DNA of 64,000 nt from Allotamlana fucoidanivorans (GTDB lineage Bacteria; Bacteroidota; Bacteroidia; Flavobacteriales; Flavobacteriaceae), in the NCBI RefSeq assembly GCF_006265225.1, contig NZ_VDCS01000004.1:186001-250000 (forward strand), read 5' to 3'. Positions 1-7,400 of this stretch are shown in pieces (position 1 is the first letter of the stretch; every line of letters begins with the position of its first letter). A program made the translations under genes and the position numbers. The notes beneath the pieces were generated by a model. That model made no database searches, had not been told where the DNA came from, and worked only from the letters and a program-made list of their open reading frames with translations.

Positions 1-1118
1 TTAATAGATACTCCTACCGTATAAATACCTTGCCCTAATATCATATTTTCTATTTTACTTTTTATAGAGACTTGCCCTTTATCTTCAAAAATACTCTTGG
101 AAAACAAAGAAAAGAAATTAGCAACCTGTTTAGCATCTTTATCAATAAAGGAATAGTTAACCCAATACTTGCTCACTTTATCATCTATATCTAAGTTAAT
201 TTCAAAACTATACGCTTCATTATGTATTAATTCAACAAAACCAGTAGTGTTTACAATCTCTTTGCTTTCATTATTCAATATTTTGATGCTTTTTAACTTA
301 ACCAAACCATTACCTCCAACAATTTTATCGGTATTTTGAAAAGATTGATAATACCGCTGGATTCCGTCCGAGACGTCATCACCGCATACAAGCTCTTTTC
401 CATGGTCCATTAACAATATTTTATTAGCTATCCTCGCTACCTGCGGCATGGTATGAGATACAAAAATAACTGCTGTATTTTGCAACAACTCACCTATCCT
501 AGTTAAGCATTTCATTCTAAATCCTACATCCCCAACCGCCAATACCTCATCAATAAGCAACACATCAGGTTCCATTTGAGCAGCTACGGCAAAGCCTAAG
601 CGTACCTTCATACCAGAACTATAATTTTGTACAGGCATATCGATAAACTCGCGTATTTCAGCAAAATCGATAATGGCTTCTACTTTAGCGTCTATTTCTT
701 TTTTAGTAAAACCTAATATAGCACCATTGTTGTAGATATTTTCTCGTCCGGTAAGTATGGGGTTAAAACCCGCGCCAAGTTCAATAAGCGCTCCTACGCG
801 CCCCTTAATAGTGACTTTACCGGCGTCAGGGTTTATTAAGCCATTTAATATTTTAAGCAAAGTACTTTTACCCGCCCCATTATGCCCTATAAGTCCCAGA
901 CACTCGCCGCGGCGTAGCTCAAAACTTATATCTTTTACCGCCCAGAATTCTTTAGGGCGTAACAGACGTGTATGGGACTGCCCCTGAACATTTGAAATCA
1001 AATCTTTAACACCATACCACAAGCTCGTTTTAAGATCCTTACAAAACTTCTTACTTAGGCCTTCTACCTTAACGAGAACTTCGTTAGTTGTATCTATATG
1101 TTGGTCTTTTTTATTCAA
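1..1118 (-). CDS. Polysaccharide ABC exporter, ATP-binding protein (Wzt-like), 3' end cut by window
   Basis: This is the ATPase of an ABC exporter that moves undecaprenyl-linked polysaccharide (O-antigen, capsule or teichoic-type) across the inner membrane. About 372 residues are visible. The Walker A motif GHNGAGKST lies near residue 80 (Lys84), the signature YSSGMK near 166-171, and Walker B LLIDEVLAVGD follows. After about residue 250 comes a beta-rich extension like the Wzt C-terminal carbohydrate-binding domain, still open at base 1. No ATG lies in frame at the 5' end, so I chose TTG at 1118; the family's usual start (ILKVENLSKKF-like, here VLVKVEGLSKKF) begins about 13 residues later. 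The permease gene lies upstream on the same strand, separated by an inserted small unit. Confidence 0.93.
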   Translation of the reverse strand, partial: MNKKDQHIDTTNEVLVKVEGLSKKFCKDLKTSLWYGVKDLISNVQGQSHTRLLRPKEFWAVKDISFELRRGECLGLIGHNGAGKSTLLKILNGLINPDAGKVTIKGRVGALIELGAGFNPILTGRENIYNNGAILGFTKKEIDAKVEAIIDFAEIREFIDMPVQNYSSGMKVRLGFAVAAQMEPDVLLIDEVLAVGDVGFRMKCLTRIGELLQNTAVIFVSHTMPQVARIANKILLMDHGKELVCGDDVSDGIQRYYQSFQNTDKIVGGNGLVKLKSIKILNNESKEIVNTTGFVELIHNEAYSFEINLDIDDKVSKYWVNYSFIDKDAKQVANFFSLFSKSIFEDKGQVSIKSKIENMILGQGIYTVGVSI

Positions 1119-1134
1119 TTTATTGTTTTTGTTC

Positions 1135-1178
1135 GTGAAACGTCTTTTGTGAAATGTGAAACGTTTATGGTGAAACGT
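1135..1178. repeat. Degenerate GTGAAACGT tandem copies, left flank of the four-helix-bundle unit
   Basis: Three exact copies of GTGAAACGT occur at 1135-1143, 1156-1164 and 1170-1178, followed by CTCACCCCTCAC-type sequence. Related sequence in the opposite orientation lies on the other side of the small gene at 1582-1645. The tract stops just short of the wzt TTG start at 1118 and abuts the stop codon of the small pseudogene. I infer a boundary of an inserted unit. Confidence 0.7.
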
Positions 1179-1179
1179 C

Positions 1180-1558
1180 TCACCCCTCACACTTTACCCC
1201 TTCCGTTTCAAATAATTTCTTAATCCTAAATAACAACTGTTTTACTTTTAAACACATATCAACAGTATCTTGATTATCATTAACAAACTGTAAGCGAACT
1301 GCAATTAAATACTGAGTCTCCACTTCAGCTAAAGCCCCTAAAGCAATAGACAAAAACTGTATCAGTTCCTTATCACTTTTTCTACCGCATCCCTCCGATA
1401 TATTAGTCCGATATTTTAGAAGGAATAGAAACCTCGGCACGCTGCATCTTACTGGTCAACACATAACGCTCAGCATCAGGAAAAACCGAAGTAATTTTAT
1501 AAATCAGTTCAATCAAATCCATACTCGATTTCCAAACCTCTAAATCCTTATGATCCAT
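1180..1558 (-). pseudogene. Four-helix-bundle protein (23S rRNA intervening-sequence protein family), frameshifted
   Basis: The family is a small (about 120 residues) all-helical protein of unknown role, first seen in 23S rRNA intervening sequences and common as stand-alone genes in Bacteroidota. Translation starts at ATG 1556-1558 (MDHKDLEVWKSSMDL) and runs through AERYVLTSKMQRAEVSIPS. A 13-bp near-perfect tandem duplication then shifts the frame (TCCGATATATTAG at 1394-1406 beside TCCGATATTTTAG at 1407-1419). Removing 13 bp restores SNISEGCGRKSDKELIQF and an intact 121-residue protein ending at 1180. Without that repair there is an early stop just after the duplication. The gene lies between the polysaccharide exporter permease and ATPase genes, where it is out of place, and is flanked by inverted GTGAAACGT-type repeats. 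Confidence 0.85.
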
Positions 1559-1581
1559 ATTTTTTGTTATTCGAAAAACAT

Positions 1582-1645
1582 CTCACGTCTCACCCTTCAC
1601 GTTTCTCATCCCACTGCTCTCCTCTCACACGTTTCAAACCCGTTC
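1582..1645. repeat. Degenerate CACGTTTCAC/CTCACGTCTC copies, right flank of the four-helix-bundle unit
   Basis: CTCACGTCTCACCCTTCACG at 1582-1601 and CACACGTTTCAA near 1626-1637 are reverse-complement relatives of the GTGAAACGT copies at 1135-1178. The stop codon of the upstream permease gene (TGA at 1636-1634) lies inside this repeat sequence, so the repeat now defines the permease C-terminus. Confidence 0.65.
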
Positions 1646-2473
1646 AACAATAATAGGAATAGACAACCGATACCATACCAAAGCCACGCACATTAAAGGA
1701 ATACTTCCTAGTAACAACATCATATAATAATTGACAAATTCTAACGAGCCGCCCGTTAGTACATTCCTGGTAACTTCAATAATTGGAGTAAGCGGATTGT
1801 ACAGCATCAAGGTTTTCATAATACCTGAATCGGGAATAGCATACACTACGGGAGTAATATACATCACAAACGATAATCCTAAGCTTATAAACTTGTTAAC
1901 ATCTCCATACAACATACTTACCGGAGTTATAAATAGTCCTATCATAGTACCAATAAAAATAGCAGCTAATAAGGCCAAAGGAAAAAACAAGATATACCAG
2001 CTCAATGACATGTGATACACCAGCATCAATATAAGCAACAACACCATTTTAATACTACTGCTGAACAATAATTTATATAATCCAGATACCACAAGGGCTT
2101 CCTTAGGAAAATTAATTTTACTCAATATCCCTCGGGCGCTATTCGTACTGGCTGTAGGGGTATTTATCGCTTCTTTTAAAACAGACCAGATTAAGGTTCC
2201 TGAAAACACATACACAGGATAAGGAATTCCTGTATCAGACAGTTTTACTGTACCCGAACTACTTAAAAAAATCCAGACAAAGGCGGTGGTTAAAGGCATC
2301 ACAAAAGCCCACAAAATACCAAAATACGATTGCCGATACTGCGCCTTAATATCTCTAAGTGCTAATTGCTTGGCTAAAAAATGGGAGCCTAAAACATCTT
2401 GGACCGATGCCTTTAATAATCTGCCAAATTTTAAATGATTATCCTTTTGGTAAATTCGAGTTTCTAATGCCAT
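1634..2473 (-). CDS. Polysaccharide ABC exporter permease (ABC-2 type, Wzm-like)
   Basis: This is the membrane subunit of the polysaccharide ABC exporter, partner of the ATPase whose gene follows on the same strand. The 279-residue protein has a cytoplasmic N-terminus, the ABC-2 permease opening (LALRDIKAQYRQSYFGILWAF) and about six hydrophobic helices (roughly residues 50-73, 87-105, 133-152, 158-182, 196-214 and 249-268). That matches the family's usual 260-280 residues. Its last codons lie in repeat sequence left by the inserted four-helix-bundle unit, so the final few residues (IVERV) may not be the ancestral ones. The 143 bp between this gene and cysC hold nothing I can name. Assignment to this family is firm; the exported glycan is unknown. 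Confidence 0.93.
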   Translation of the reverse strand: MALETRIYQKDNHLKFGRLLKASVQDVLGSHFLAKQLALRDIKAQYRQSYFGILWAFVMPLTTAFVWIFLSSSGTVKLSDTGIPYPVYVFSGTLIWSVLKEAINTPTASTNSARGILSKINFPKEALVVSGLYKLLFSSSIKMVLLLILMLVYHMSLSWYILFFPLALLAAIFIGTMIGLFITPVSMLYGDVNKFISLGLSFVMYITPVVYAIPDSGIMKTLMLYNPLTPIIEVTRNVLTGGSLEFVNYYMMLLLGSIPLMCVALVWYRLSIPIIVERV

Positions 2474-2616
2474 ATGCTATACTAAAATCAAGCCTATTTA
2501 TAAAAACAAACCCAACTATGCAGTAAATATAAGTTGCTCAAGGCATTCAAAAAAATGAATCCCTTTTAAAATTGACTTATATAACATAAATCACATACCA
2601 TATACAGCATAACCAG

Positions 2617-3201
2617 TTACAACCTAGATTCCAAATAAGTTAAAATCTTAGCCACAGCTGCTTCTGGCGTTTCTTCCGTCGTTCTAATTTCAATAGTAGG
2701 ATCTACTGGTGTTTCAAAGGGCGCACTTATACCTGTAAAATTTTTAATAGCGCCAGAACGTGCTTTCTTATACAACCCTTTTACATCACGTTGTTCACAA
2801 ACCTCCAAGGGCGTGTTGACAAACACTTCAATATAGTTTTCTTCACCTACAATGGTCTTAATATCGGCCCGTATTTTAGTATACGGGGTTATAAACGCTG
2901 CGATAACCACTAAACCAGCATCAATAAATAACTTACCCACTTCAGCCGTACGCCTTAAGTTTTCAAACCGATCTGCTTTAGTGAATTTTAAATCTTGATT
3001 TAATCCTCGTCTTAAATTATCACCATCTAAACTATAGGTATGTATTCCTTGCTTATGCAAGGTTCGCTCTAAAAGATCAGCAATAGTAGATTTCCCCGAT
3101 CCTGATAGTCCTGTAAACCATATTAAGCAAGGCATATGTCCTTTTAAAGCGCCTCTATCTTGCTTGGTTATGGTATACTTTTGTTTTTTTACCTGCTCCA
3201 T
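2617..3201 (-). CDS. cysC: Adenylylsulfate kinase (APS kinase)
   Basis: CysC phosphorylates adenosine 5'-phosphosulfate with ATP to give PAPS, the sulfuryl donor. The 194-residue protein has the P-loop GLSGSGKST at residues 31-39 and DGDNLRRGL at 59-67, followed by RFENLRRTAEVGK and a KNFTGISAPFE-type C-terminal segment, all standard for the family. The stop of the PAP phosphatase gene lies downstream; cysC is 7 bp after cysQ's stop side in the same minus-strand run, so the two are probably cotranscribed. No cysD/cysN sulfurylase or sulfite-forming reductase gene is in view. Between exporter and Wzc/Wza genes, PAPS is more likely used to sulfate the exported polysaccharide than for cysteine synthesis; that is inference. 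Confidence 0.95.
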   Translation of the reverse strand: MEQVKKQKYTITKQDRGALKGHMPCLIWFTGLSGSGKSTIADLLERTLHKQGIHTYSLDGDNLRRGLNQDLKFTKADRFENLRRTAEVGKLFIDAGLVVIAAFITPYTKIRADIKTIVGEENYIEVFVNTPLEVCEQRDVKGLYKKARSGAIKNFTGISAPFETPVDPTIEIRTTEETPEAAVAKILTYLESRL

Positions 3202-3208
3202 ATAGATT

Positions 3209-4003
3209 CTATTGTACTAAAAAATACGGGTTTAATAAATCTTCCTTATTGTACTGCAAGGGTTCTCCTGTATCTATGCGTTGCACTGTAAGACCAACAG
3301 CCGAGCAAATGCCATGTCCGGCAGCCGTATCCCATTCCATGGTAGGCACAAATCTAGGATACATATCGGCGTCACCTTCCGCCATTAAACAAAACTTTAA
3401 TGAACTGCCTTTTGAAACTATTTGTACCGACTTCCCTTCTTGTTCTAACCCTGCAATAAAAGCATCGGTTTCTCTACTTTTATGCGAACGGCTCCCTATC
3501 ACACGAAGAGGTTTACCGTCCTCATGCTTCGGGTATATGCTTATCTTATCTTTAAATATAGCGGTTGAATATACCGCCTTATCTAATGAAATCTTATAAG
3601 CTACTCCATCTGATACCACACCATAATACAAGGTCTTTAAAACAGGTACATAAATAACCCCCATAACAGGTTGTCCGTTTTCTATCAAAGCAATATTAAC
3701 AGTAAACTCCCCATTTCTCTTTATAAATTCTTTAGTGCCATCTAAAGGATCAACCATCCAACAAGTACGCCAATGCTTACGTTCTTCATATGGAGCTTGT
3801 TTATGCTCTTCACTGATAACAGGAATATGAGTTGATTTTAAATAAGAATGAATAATCTGATGAGCACGTTCATCTGCCACGGTTAACGGCGAATGGTCTG
3901 ATTTGAATTGCACCTCAAAAGAGGTTTCATAAACCATCATAATTTCAGCCCCTGCTTTTATGGCAGCCTCAACCGCTATAGCTAAAAGTGTATCCTTTTC
4001 CAT
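3209..4003 (-). CDS. cysQ: 3'(2'),5'-bisphosphate nucleotidase (PAP phosphatase)
   Basis: CysQ removes the 3'-phosphate of PAP, the by-product of every PAPS-dependent sulfotransfer, giving AMP. The 264-residue protein carries the inositol-monophosphatase-fold metal site: acidic EE at residues 65-66, DPLDGT at 85-90, and WDTAAGHG at about 224-231. Length and motifs fit the family. It is 7 bp upstream of cysC on the same strand and 19 bp downstream of the Wzc gene, so it belongs to the export operon. Pairing of PAPS synthesis and PAP removal inside a polysaccharide locus suggests sulfated exopolysaccharide. Inositol monophosphatase activity cannot be excluded by sequence alone. Confidence 0.93.
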   Translation of the reverse strand: MEKDTLLAIAVEAAIKAGAEIMMVYETSFEVQFKSDHSPLTVADERAHQIIHSYLKSTHIPVISEEHKQAPYEERKHWRTCWMVDPLDGTKEFIKRNGEFTVNIALIENGQPVMGVIYVPVLKTLYYGVVSDGVAYKISLDKAVYSTAIFKDKISIYPKHEDGKPLRVIGSRSHKSRETDAFIAGLEQEGKSVQIVSKGSSLKFCLMAEGDADMYPRFVPTMEWDTAAGHGICSAVGLTVQRIDTGEPLQYNKEDLLNPYFLVQ

Positions 4004-4022
4004 GTTAAACGAATATAAGGAA

Positions 4023-6482
4023 CTACCTTCTTTTTAACAAAGTCTTCAATTTACGCACTACACCTCCTTTTTTCCCACCACTTTCATGATACCCATTAGC
4101 ATAATTCCCATAACCATAGCCATAACCATAACCGTAACCATAGCCATAACCATATTTCGCCTTTTGATCATAGCCATTATAAACTATGCTGATGTTTTTC
4201 ACCTGTTTGGTTCGATACTTTTCATTAATAAAATTAAGCATTTCACGTTTGGTATAGTCTTGTCTGACAACATAAATAGAAGCGTCTACATGTTCATTAA
4301 GTTCTAAAGCATCCGCAACCAACCCTACTGGTGGTGTATCTAATACGATGTAATCATAGGTTCTCTTAAGCTCCTCAATCATTTCCTCAAGCTTATCATG
4401 CATCAACAACTCAGAAGGATTAGGAGGAATAGGTCCCGAGGTTATAAGATCTAACCCTGCAATATCTGTAGATTGAATAACAGTGTTTAGCGATGCGTCT
4501 CCTATTAAATAATTGACAATACCTAAATCATTTTTAATATTAAAATCATCAAAAATCTTAGGCTTTCTTAAATCCAACCCTAATAAAATCGTTTTTTTAC
4601 CACTTAACGCAAAAACGGTAGCGATATTGATAGAACAAAAGGTTTTCCCTTCACCACTCACTGACGAGGTTATCATCACGGTACGTGCCCCGTCTAGATT
4701 CAACCCTTTATAAAAATACTGTAATCCCGAACGAATGGCTCTGAAAGATTCTGCCACAGCCGATTTTGGTTTTCTATGTACAATCAAATTATTGTCTAAA
4801 AGGTTTTTACCAACCACCCCAAGAATAGGAATAGACGTTAGTTTTTCAACATCTAGCGGACTGTGAATATTATGATCTAAAAATGTTAACACTAGCGCTA
4901 TAAGCAATGGGATTAAAAGCGCTATAAAGCCTGCAAACACATAACGTTGATTTAAATTTCTTCCCAACACTGTCGCTCCAGTATTTTTTGCAGGGTCAAT
5001 TACCAATATATCTGAAACATTGGACGCCTTAATAATTTCAGCCTCACCACGCTTGGCCAAAAACACATTATAAGTTTGCTGACTCAAAGTGTATTGCCGT
5101 TCCATACCAATAAGCTCTTGCTGATCTTCTGGCAATTTACTAAACTGTAATTCTACAAGCTTTAAATCTTGGTTTACAACATCCAACTCGCGCTTTAAAC
5201 CATTGGTTACCGAACTAATATTTTCTAATAAAACATTCTTCAATCCTTCAATCTGTCTATTTAAATCATCAAAAATAGTAGCGTCTTTCCGTACAGAATA
5301 TTGAAGTTTAGACTTTTGAACTGAAAGTTCATTTATTTTTGCAACGTTAGATAATATATTAGGATCTCCAATTCCTGCTATACTTGGGGCTGGTATATCC
5401 GTAAAACTGCTACTTGATAACAAATAATGTTTTAACTGCGAATAATAATCTAACTGTCTGTTTATACTTTCTTTACTAGCATCCAACTTAGAGAACTTAT
5501 CATTGAGCAGCTCACTTTCACTATCTAAACTGAATATTTTATTTTTCTTTCGGTAACTATTTAAGGCACTGGCATTTTCTGAAAGTTCATCTTTAACGCG
5601 TGCTATTTGTTCTTCAATAAAAGTAATGGCATTGGTAGCATACTGATTTTTACGTTCCAATTGATCTTCACTCAACACCGCCACAACGGTATTTAAATAA
5701 TCAACAATTTTATGCGTATTTTTATCTATCAATGAAATATCTAAAATAGGGGAAGATTTCATATTATTAACGTTCAACCGCCCTTTATAACTCGCTACAA
5801 CCCCATCAAAATGACTAAACTGAATAAACAAAGGAGTGTTAATATTAGGGGTTCTACCTTCTGCAAGTTTCAATTCACCCTTTAAAAAAGGTAAATCTAT
5901 AGCCTCTCCTATGGTATAGCGTCTCTTAAAAAGTCCAACTGGTACATCAACCCGAGATATCTGCTTAGTGATGTAATTTTGAGCACTAACTACAGCACTT
6001 TCAAAGTTAATCTCCAGCTCATACGTAGCTGCATCAAGAAAAGTAACCTGTATAGGTATATTGATGAGCTGCGCGGTATTGTAATCATGATAAAACCGAA
6101 ATGGTGCAGCCTTATAAATATCTTGTTTTCTAAAGCGTCCTTGTTTTAAATAACTCTTATAAAACTCCAACCTATCCACCACTTTCTCATGGTGTGTTCT
6201 AGACGATAAAGTAACTATTATGGTTTGCAACTTTGCGGTAACACCACCCCATTTAAAAGTTAAACTGGCATTAGATGTAAATAAAGGATTCGTATCATCC
6301 TCAATTGAGATTTTAGTACCCAACCGATAAGAAAACTCTTCTCTAATATTTTTTTGGTAGACTATAAAAACACCAATAGCAAGTAATACCACAAAAAGCT
6401 TCCAATAGCTTAAGGCTCTAAATAGAAACTTCTTTATATCGAATGTAGTACTTGACTCTAAAACTTCAAATTCCTCTTCCAT
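4023..6482 (-). CDS. wzc: Wzc-like polysaccharide co-polymerase with C-terminal bacterial tyrosine kinase
   Basis: The inner-membrane protein controls chain length and export of polysaccharide and autophosphorylates its tyrosine tail. The 819 residues hold an N-terminal membrane helix (about 28-45), a long periplasmic chain-length (Wzz/GNVR) region with coiled coil (about 280-480), a second helix near 530-550, and a cytoplasmic BY-kinase domain. Walker A SGEGKT is near 609-614 (Lys613), with Walker A' LLGLDLRKPK and Walker B YIVLDTPPVG following. The tail near residue 780 has eight Tyr-Gly dipeptides in a row plus two more tyrosines. The wza-like gene ends 12 bp upstream, the standard wza-wzc order. 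I see no kinase residue missing. Confidence 0.95.
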   Translation of the reverse strand: MEEEFEVLESSTTFDIKKFLFRALSYWKLFVVLLAIGVFIVYQKNIREEFSYRLGTKISIEDDTNPLFTSNASLTFKWGGVTAKLQTIIVTLSSRTHHEKVVDRLEFYKSYLKQGRFRKQDIYKAAPFRFYHDYNTAQLINIPIQVTFLDAATYELEINFESAVVSAQNYITKQISRVDVPVGLFKRRYTIGEAIDLPFLKGELKLAEGRTPNINTPLFIQFSHFDGVVASYKGRLNVNNMKSSPILDISLIDKNTHKIVDYLNTVVAVLSEDQLERKNQYATNAITFIEEQIARVKDELSENASALNSYRKKNKIFSLDSESELLNDKFSKLDASKESINRQLDYYSQLKHYLLSSSSFTDIPAPSIAGIGDPNILSNVAKINELSVQKSKLQYSVRKDATIFDDLNRQIEGLKNVLLENISSVTNGLKRELDVVNQDLKLVELQFSKLPEDQQELIGMERQYTLSQQTYNVFLAKRGEAEIIKASNVSDILVIDPAKNTGATVLGRNLNQRYVFAGFIALLIPLLIALVLTFLDHNIHSPLDVEKLTSIPILGVVGKNLLDNNLIVHRKPKSAVAESFRAIRSGLQYFYKGLNLDGARTVMITSSVSGEGKTFCSINIATVFALSGKKTILLGLDLRKPKIFDDFNIKNDLGIVNYLIGDASLNTVIQSTDIAGLDLITSGPIPPNPSELLMHDKLEEMIEELKRTYDYIVLDTPPVGLVADALELNEHVDASIYVVRQDYTKREMLNFINEKYRTKQVKNISIVYNGYDQKAKYGYGYGYGYGYGYGYGNYANGYHESGGKKGGVVRKLKTLLKRR
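4107..4154 (-). repeat. Two 24-bp tandem units encoding (Tyr-Gly)8 in the Wzc tail
   Basis: Read on the minus strand, 4154-4131 and 4130-4107 are two 24-bp units differing at two positions (TAC for TAT, GGG for GGT). Each encodes four Tyr-Gly pairs. The near identity at synonymous sites points to a recent slippage or recombination event that doubled the phosphorylatable tyrosine cluster. Confidence 0.9.
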
Positions 6483-6493
6483 GCCTTAACTAT

Positions 6494-7294
6494 TTAAAGA
6501 GATTTTGCTAAAAAATACGTTGAAACCGCTAACGAAAATATAGACGCTACCGTGAGTAAAGTCTGCGTAGCTGTAGTACCTAATCCTAAGGCCTTACGTT
6601 TTAAAGGTTTTACCAAAATAATATCATTGGGTTGAATGAAATAATAAGGTGATTCCATGGCCTTTATATCCAATAAATCTATGTGGTGTATTTTTTGCCC
6701 ATCAGGATATTGCCTTATTACTAGTATATCAGATCTATTCGCTGTCAGTGCTACATCGCCTGCATTGGCAAGCGCTTCAATAATATTCACTCGATCTTGA
6801 TATAAGGTATACACCCCCGATTTGGCATCTCCAGTTACCGTATACCGCAACCCCGCTAGTTTTACACGTACAAAAATCTCGGCACTTTCTTTAAAATACT
6901 GACTTAACAATTCATCCTTAACCTTATTTTCTATTTCTTCAATGGTAAATCCTAACACATTAATCTCTCCTAAAACAGGAAACTTTATATTGCCATGCAG
7001 ATCAACCGTAAAGCCATTAAAGTACAAACCTGCCCCTCCTTGTGAAATATTGCCGCTTGAAGTAGCACTTTGAACGGGATTAAAAATACCTACCAATTCC
7101 TCATCTAAAGCCTTTACATTAATACTTAGTATATCATTGACCTGAACTCTATAAGGTTTGGGTATTTCATTAATTACCAAAGTACTATCGGTGGTTGTTC
7201 CTTTATTCTGAAGGTAAACCGTATCTTTATTCGTGATACAGGATACAAAAACAACATGTAGTATTATGACTAGCAGAAGAATACTTCTCTTCAT
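6494..7294 (-). CDS. wza: Wza-like polysaccharide export outer-membrane lipoprotein
   Basis: This is the outer-membrane export channel component that works with Wzc. From ATG 7292-7294 the protein is 266 residues with a lipoprotein signal ending at Cys19 (VVFVSC). A poly-export domain follows (YRVQVNDILSINV, about residues 47-140) and then an SLBB domain (TGDAKSGVYTLYQDRV onward), with a hydrophobic C-terminal helix. A start 16 codons upstream is possible by reading frame but lies before the -7 promoter element at 7317-7324 and would bury the signal peptide. The SLBB count (one clear) is lower than in E. coli Wza, normal for Bacteroidota. It heads the operon wza-wzc-cysQ-cysC. Confidence 0.93.
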   Translation of the reverse strand: MKRSILLLVIILHVVFVSCITNKDTVYLQNKGTTTDSTLVINEIPKPYRVQVNDILSINVKALDEELVGIFNPVQSATSSGNISQGGAGLYFNGFTVDLHGNIKFPVLGEINVLGFTIEEIENKVKDELLSQYFKESAEIFVRVKLAGLRYTVTGDAKSGVYTLYQDRVNIIEALANAGDVALTANRSDILVIRQYPDGQKIHHIDLLDIKAMESPYYFIQPNDIILVKPLKRKALGLGTTATQTLLTVASIFSLAVSTYFLAKSL

Positions 7295-7316
7295 TATGAG
7301 GCTGTTTGATTTCTCA

Positions 7317-7324
7317 CAAATATA
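7317..7324 (-). promoter_or_regulatory. Promoter -7 element for the export operon
   Basis: TATATTTG on the minus strand matches the Bacteroidota -7 consensus TAnnTTTG. A TTG lies 15 bp upstream, shorter than the usual spacing of about 19-20. Transcription would start near 7310, just upstream of the lipoprotein ATG at 7294, which supports that start. Confidence 0.6.
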
Positions 7325-7400
7325 AGTTTTAGGGGGGAACAATAAAACTTATGCGGTATTTTTTGGTTTTTTGTCCGTTATTTGCAAAAAACTTTAGCTT

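Noticed and set aside
757-987. Plus-strand open frame inside the Wzt-like gene
   Set aside because: It is antisense to a strongly conserved ABC ATPase segment; Pro/Ser/Arg-rich translation without family features.
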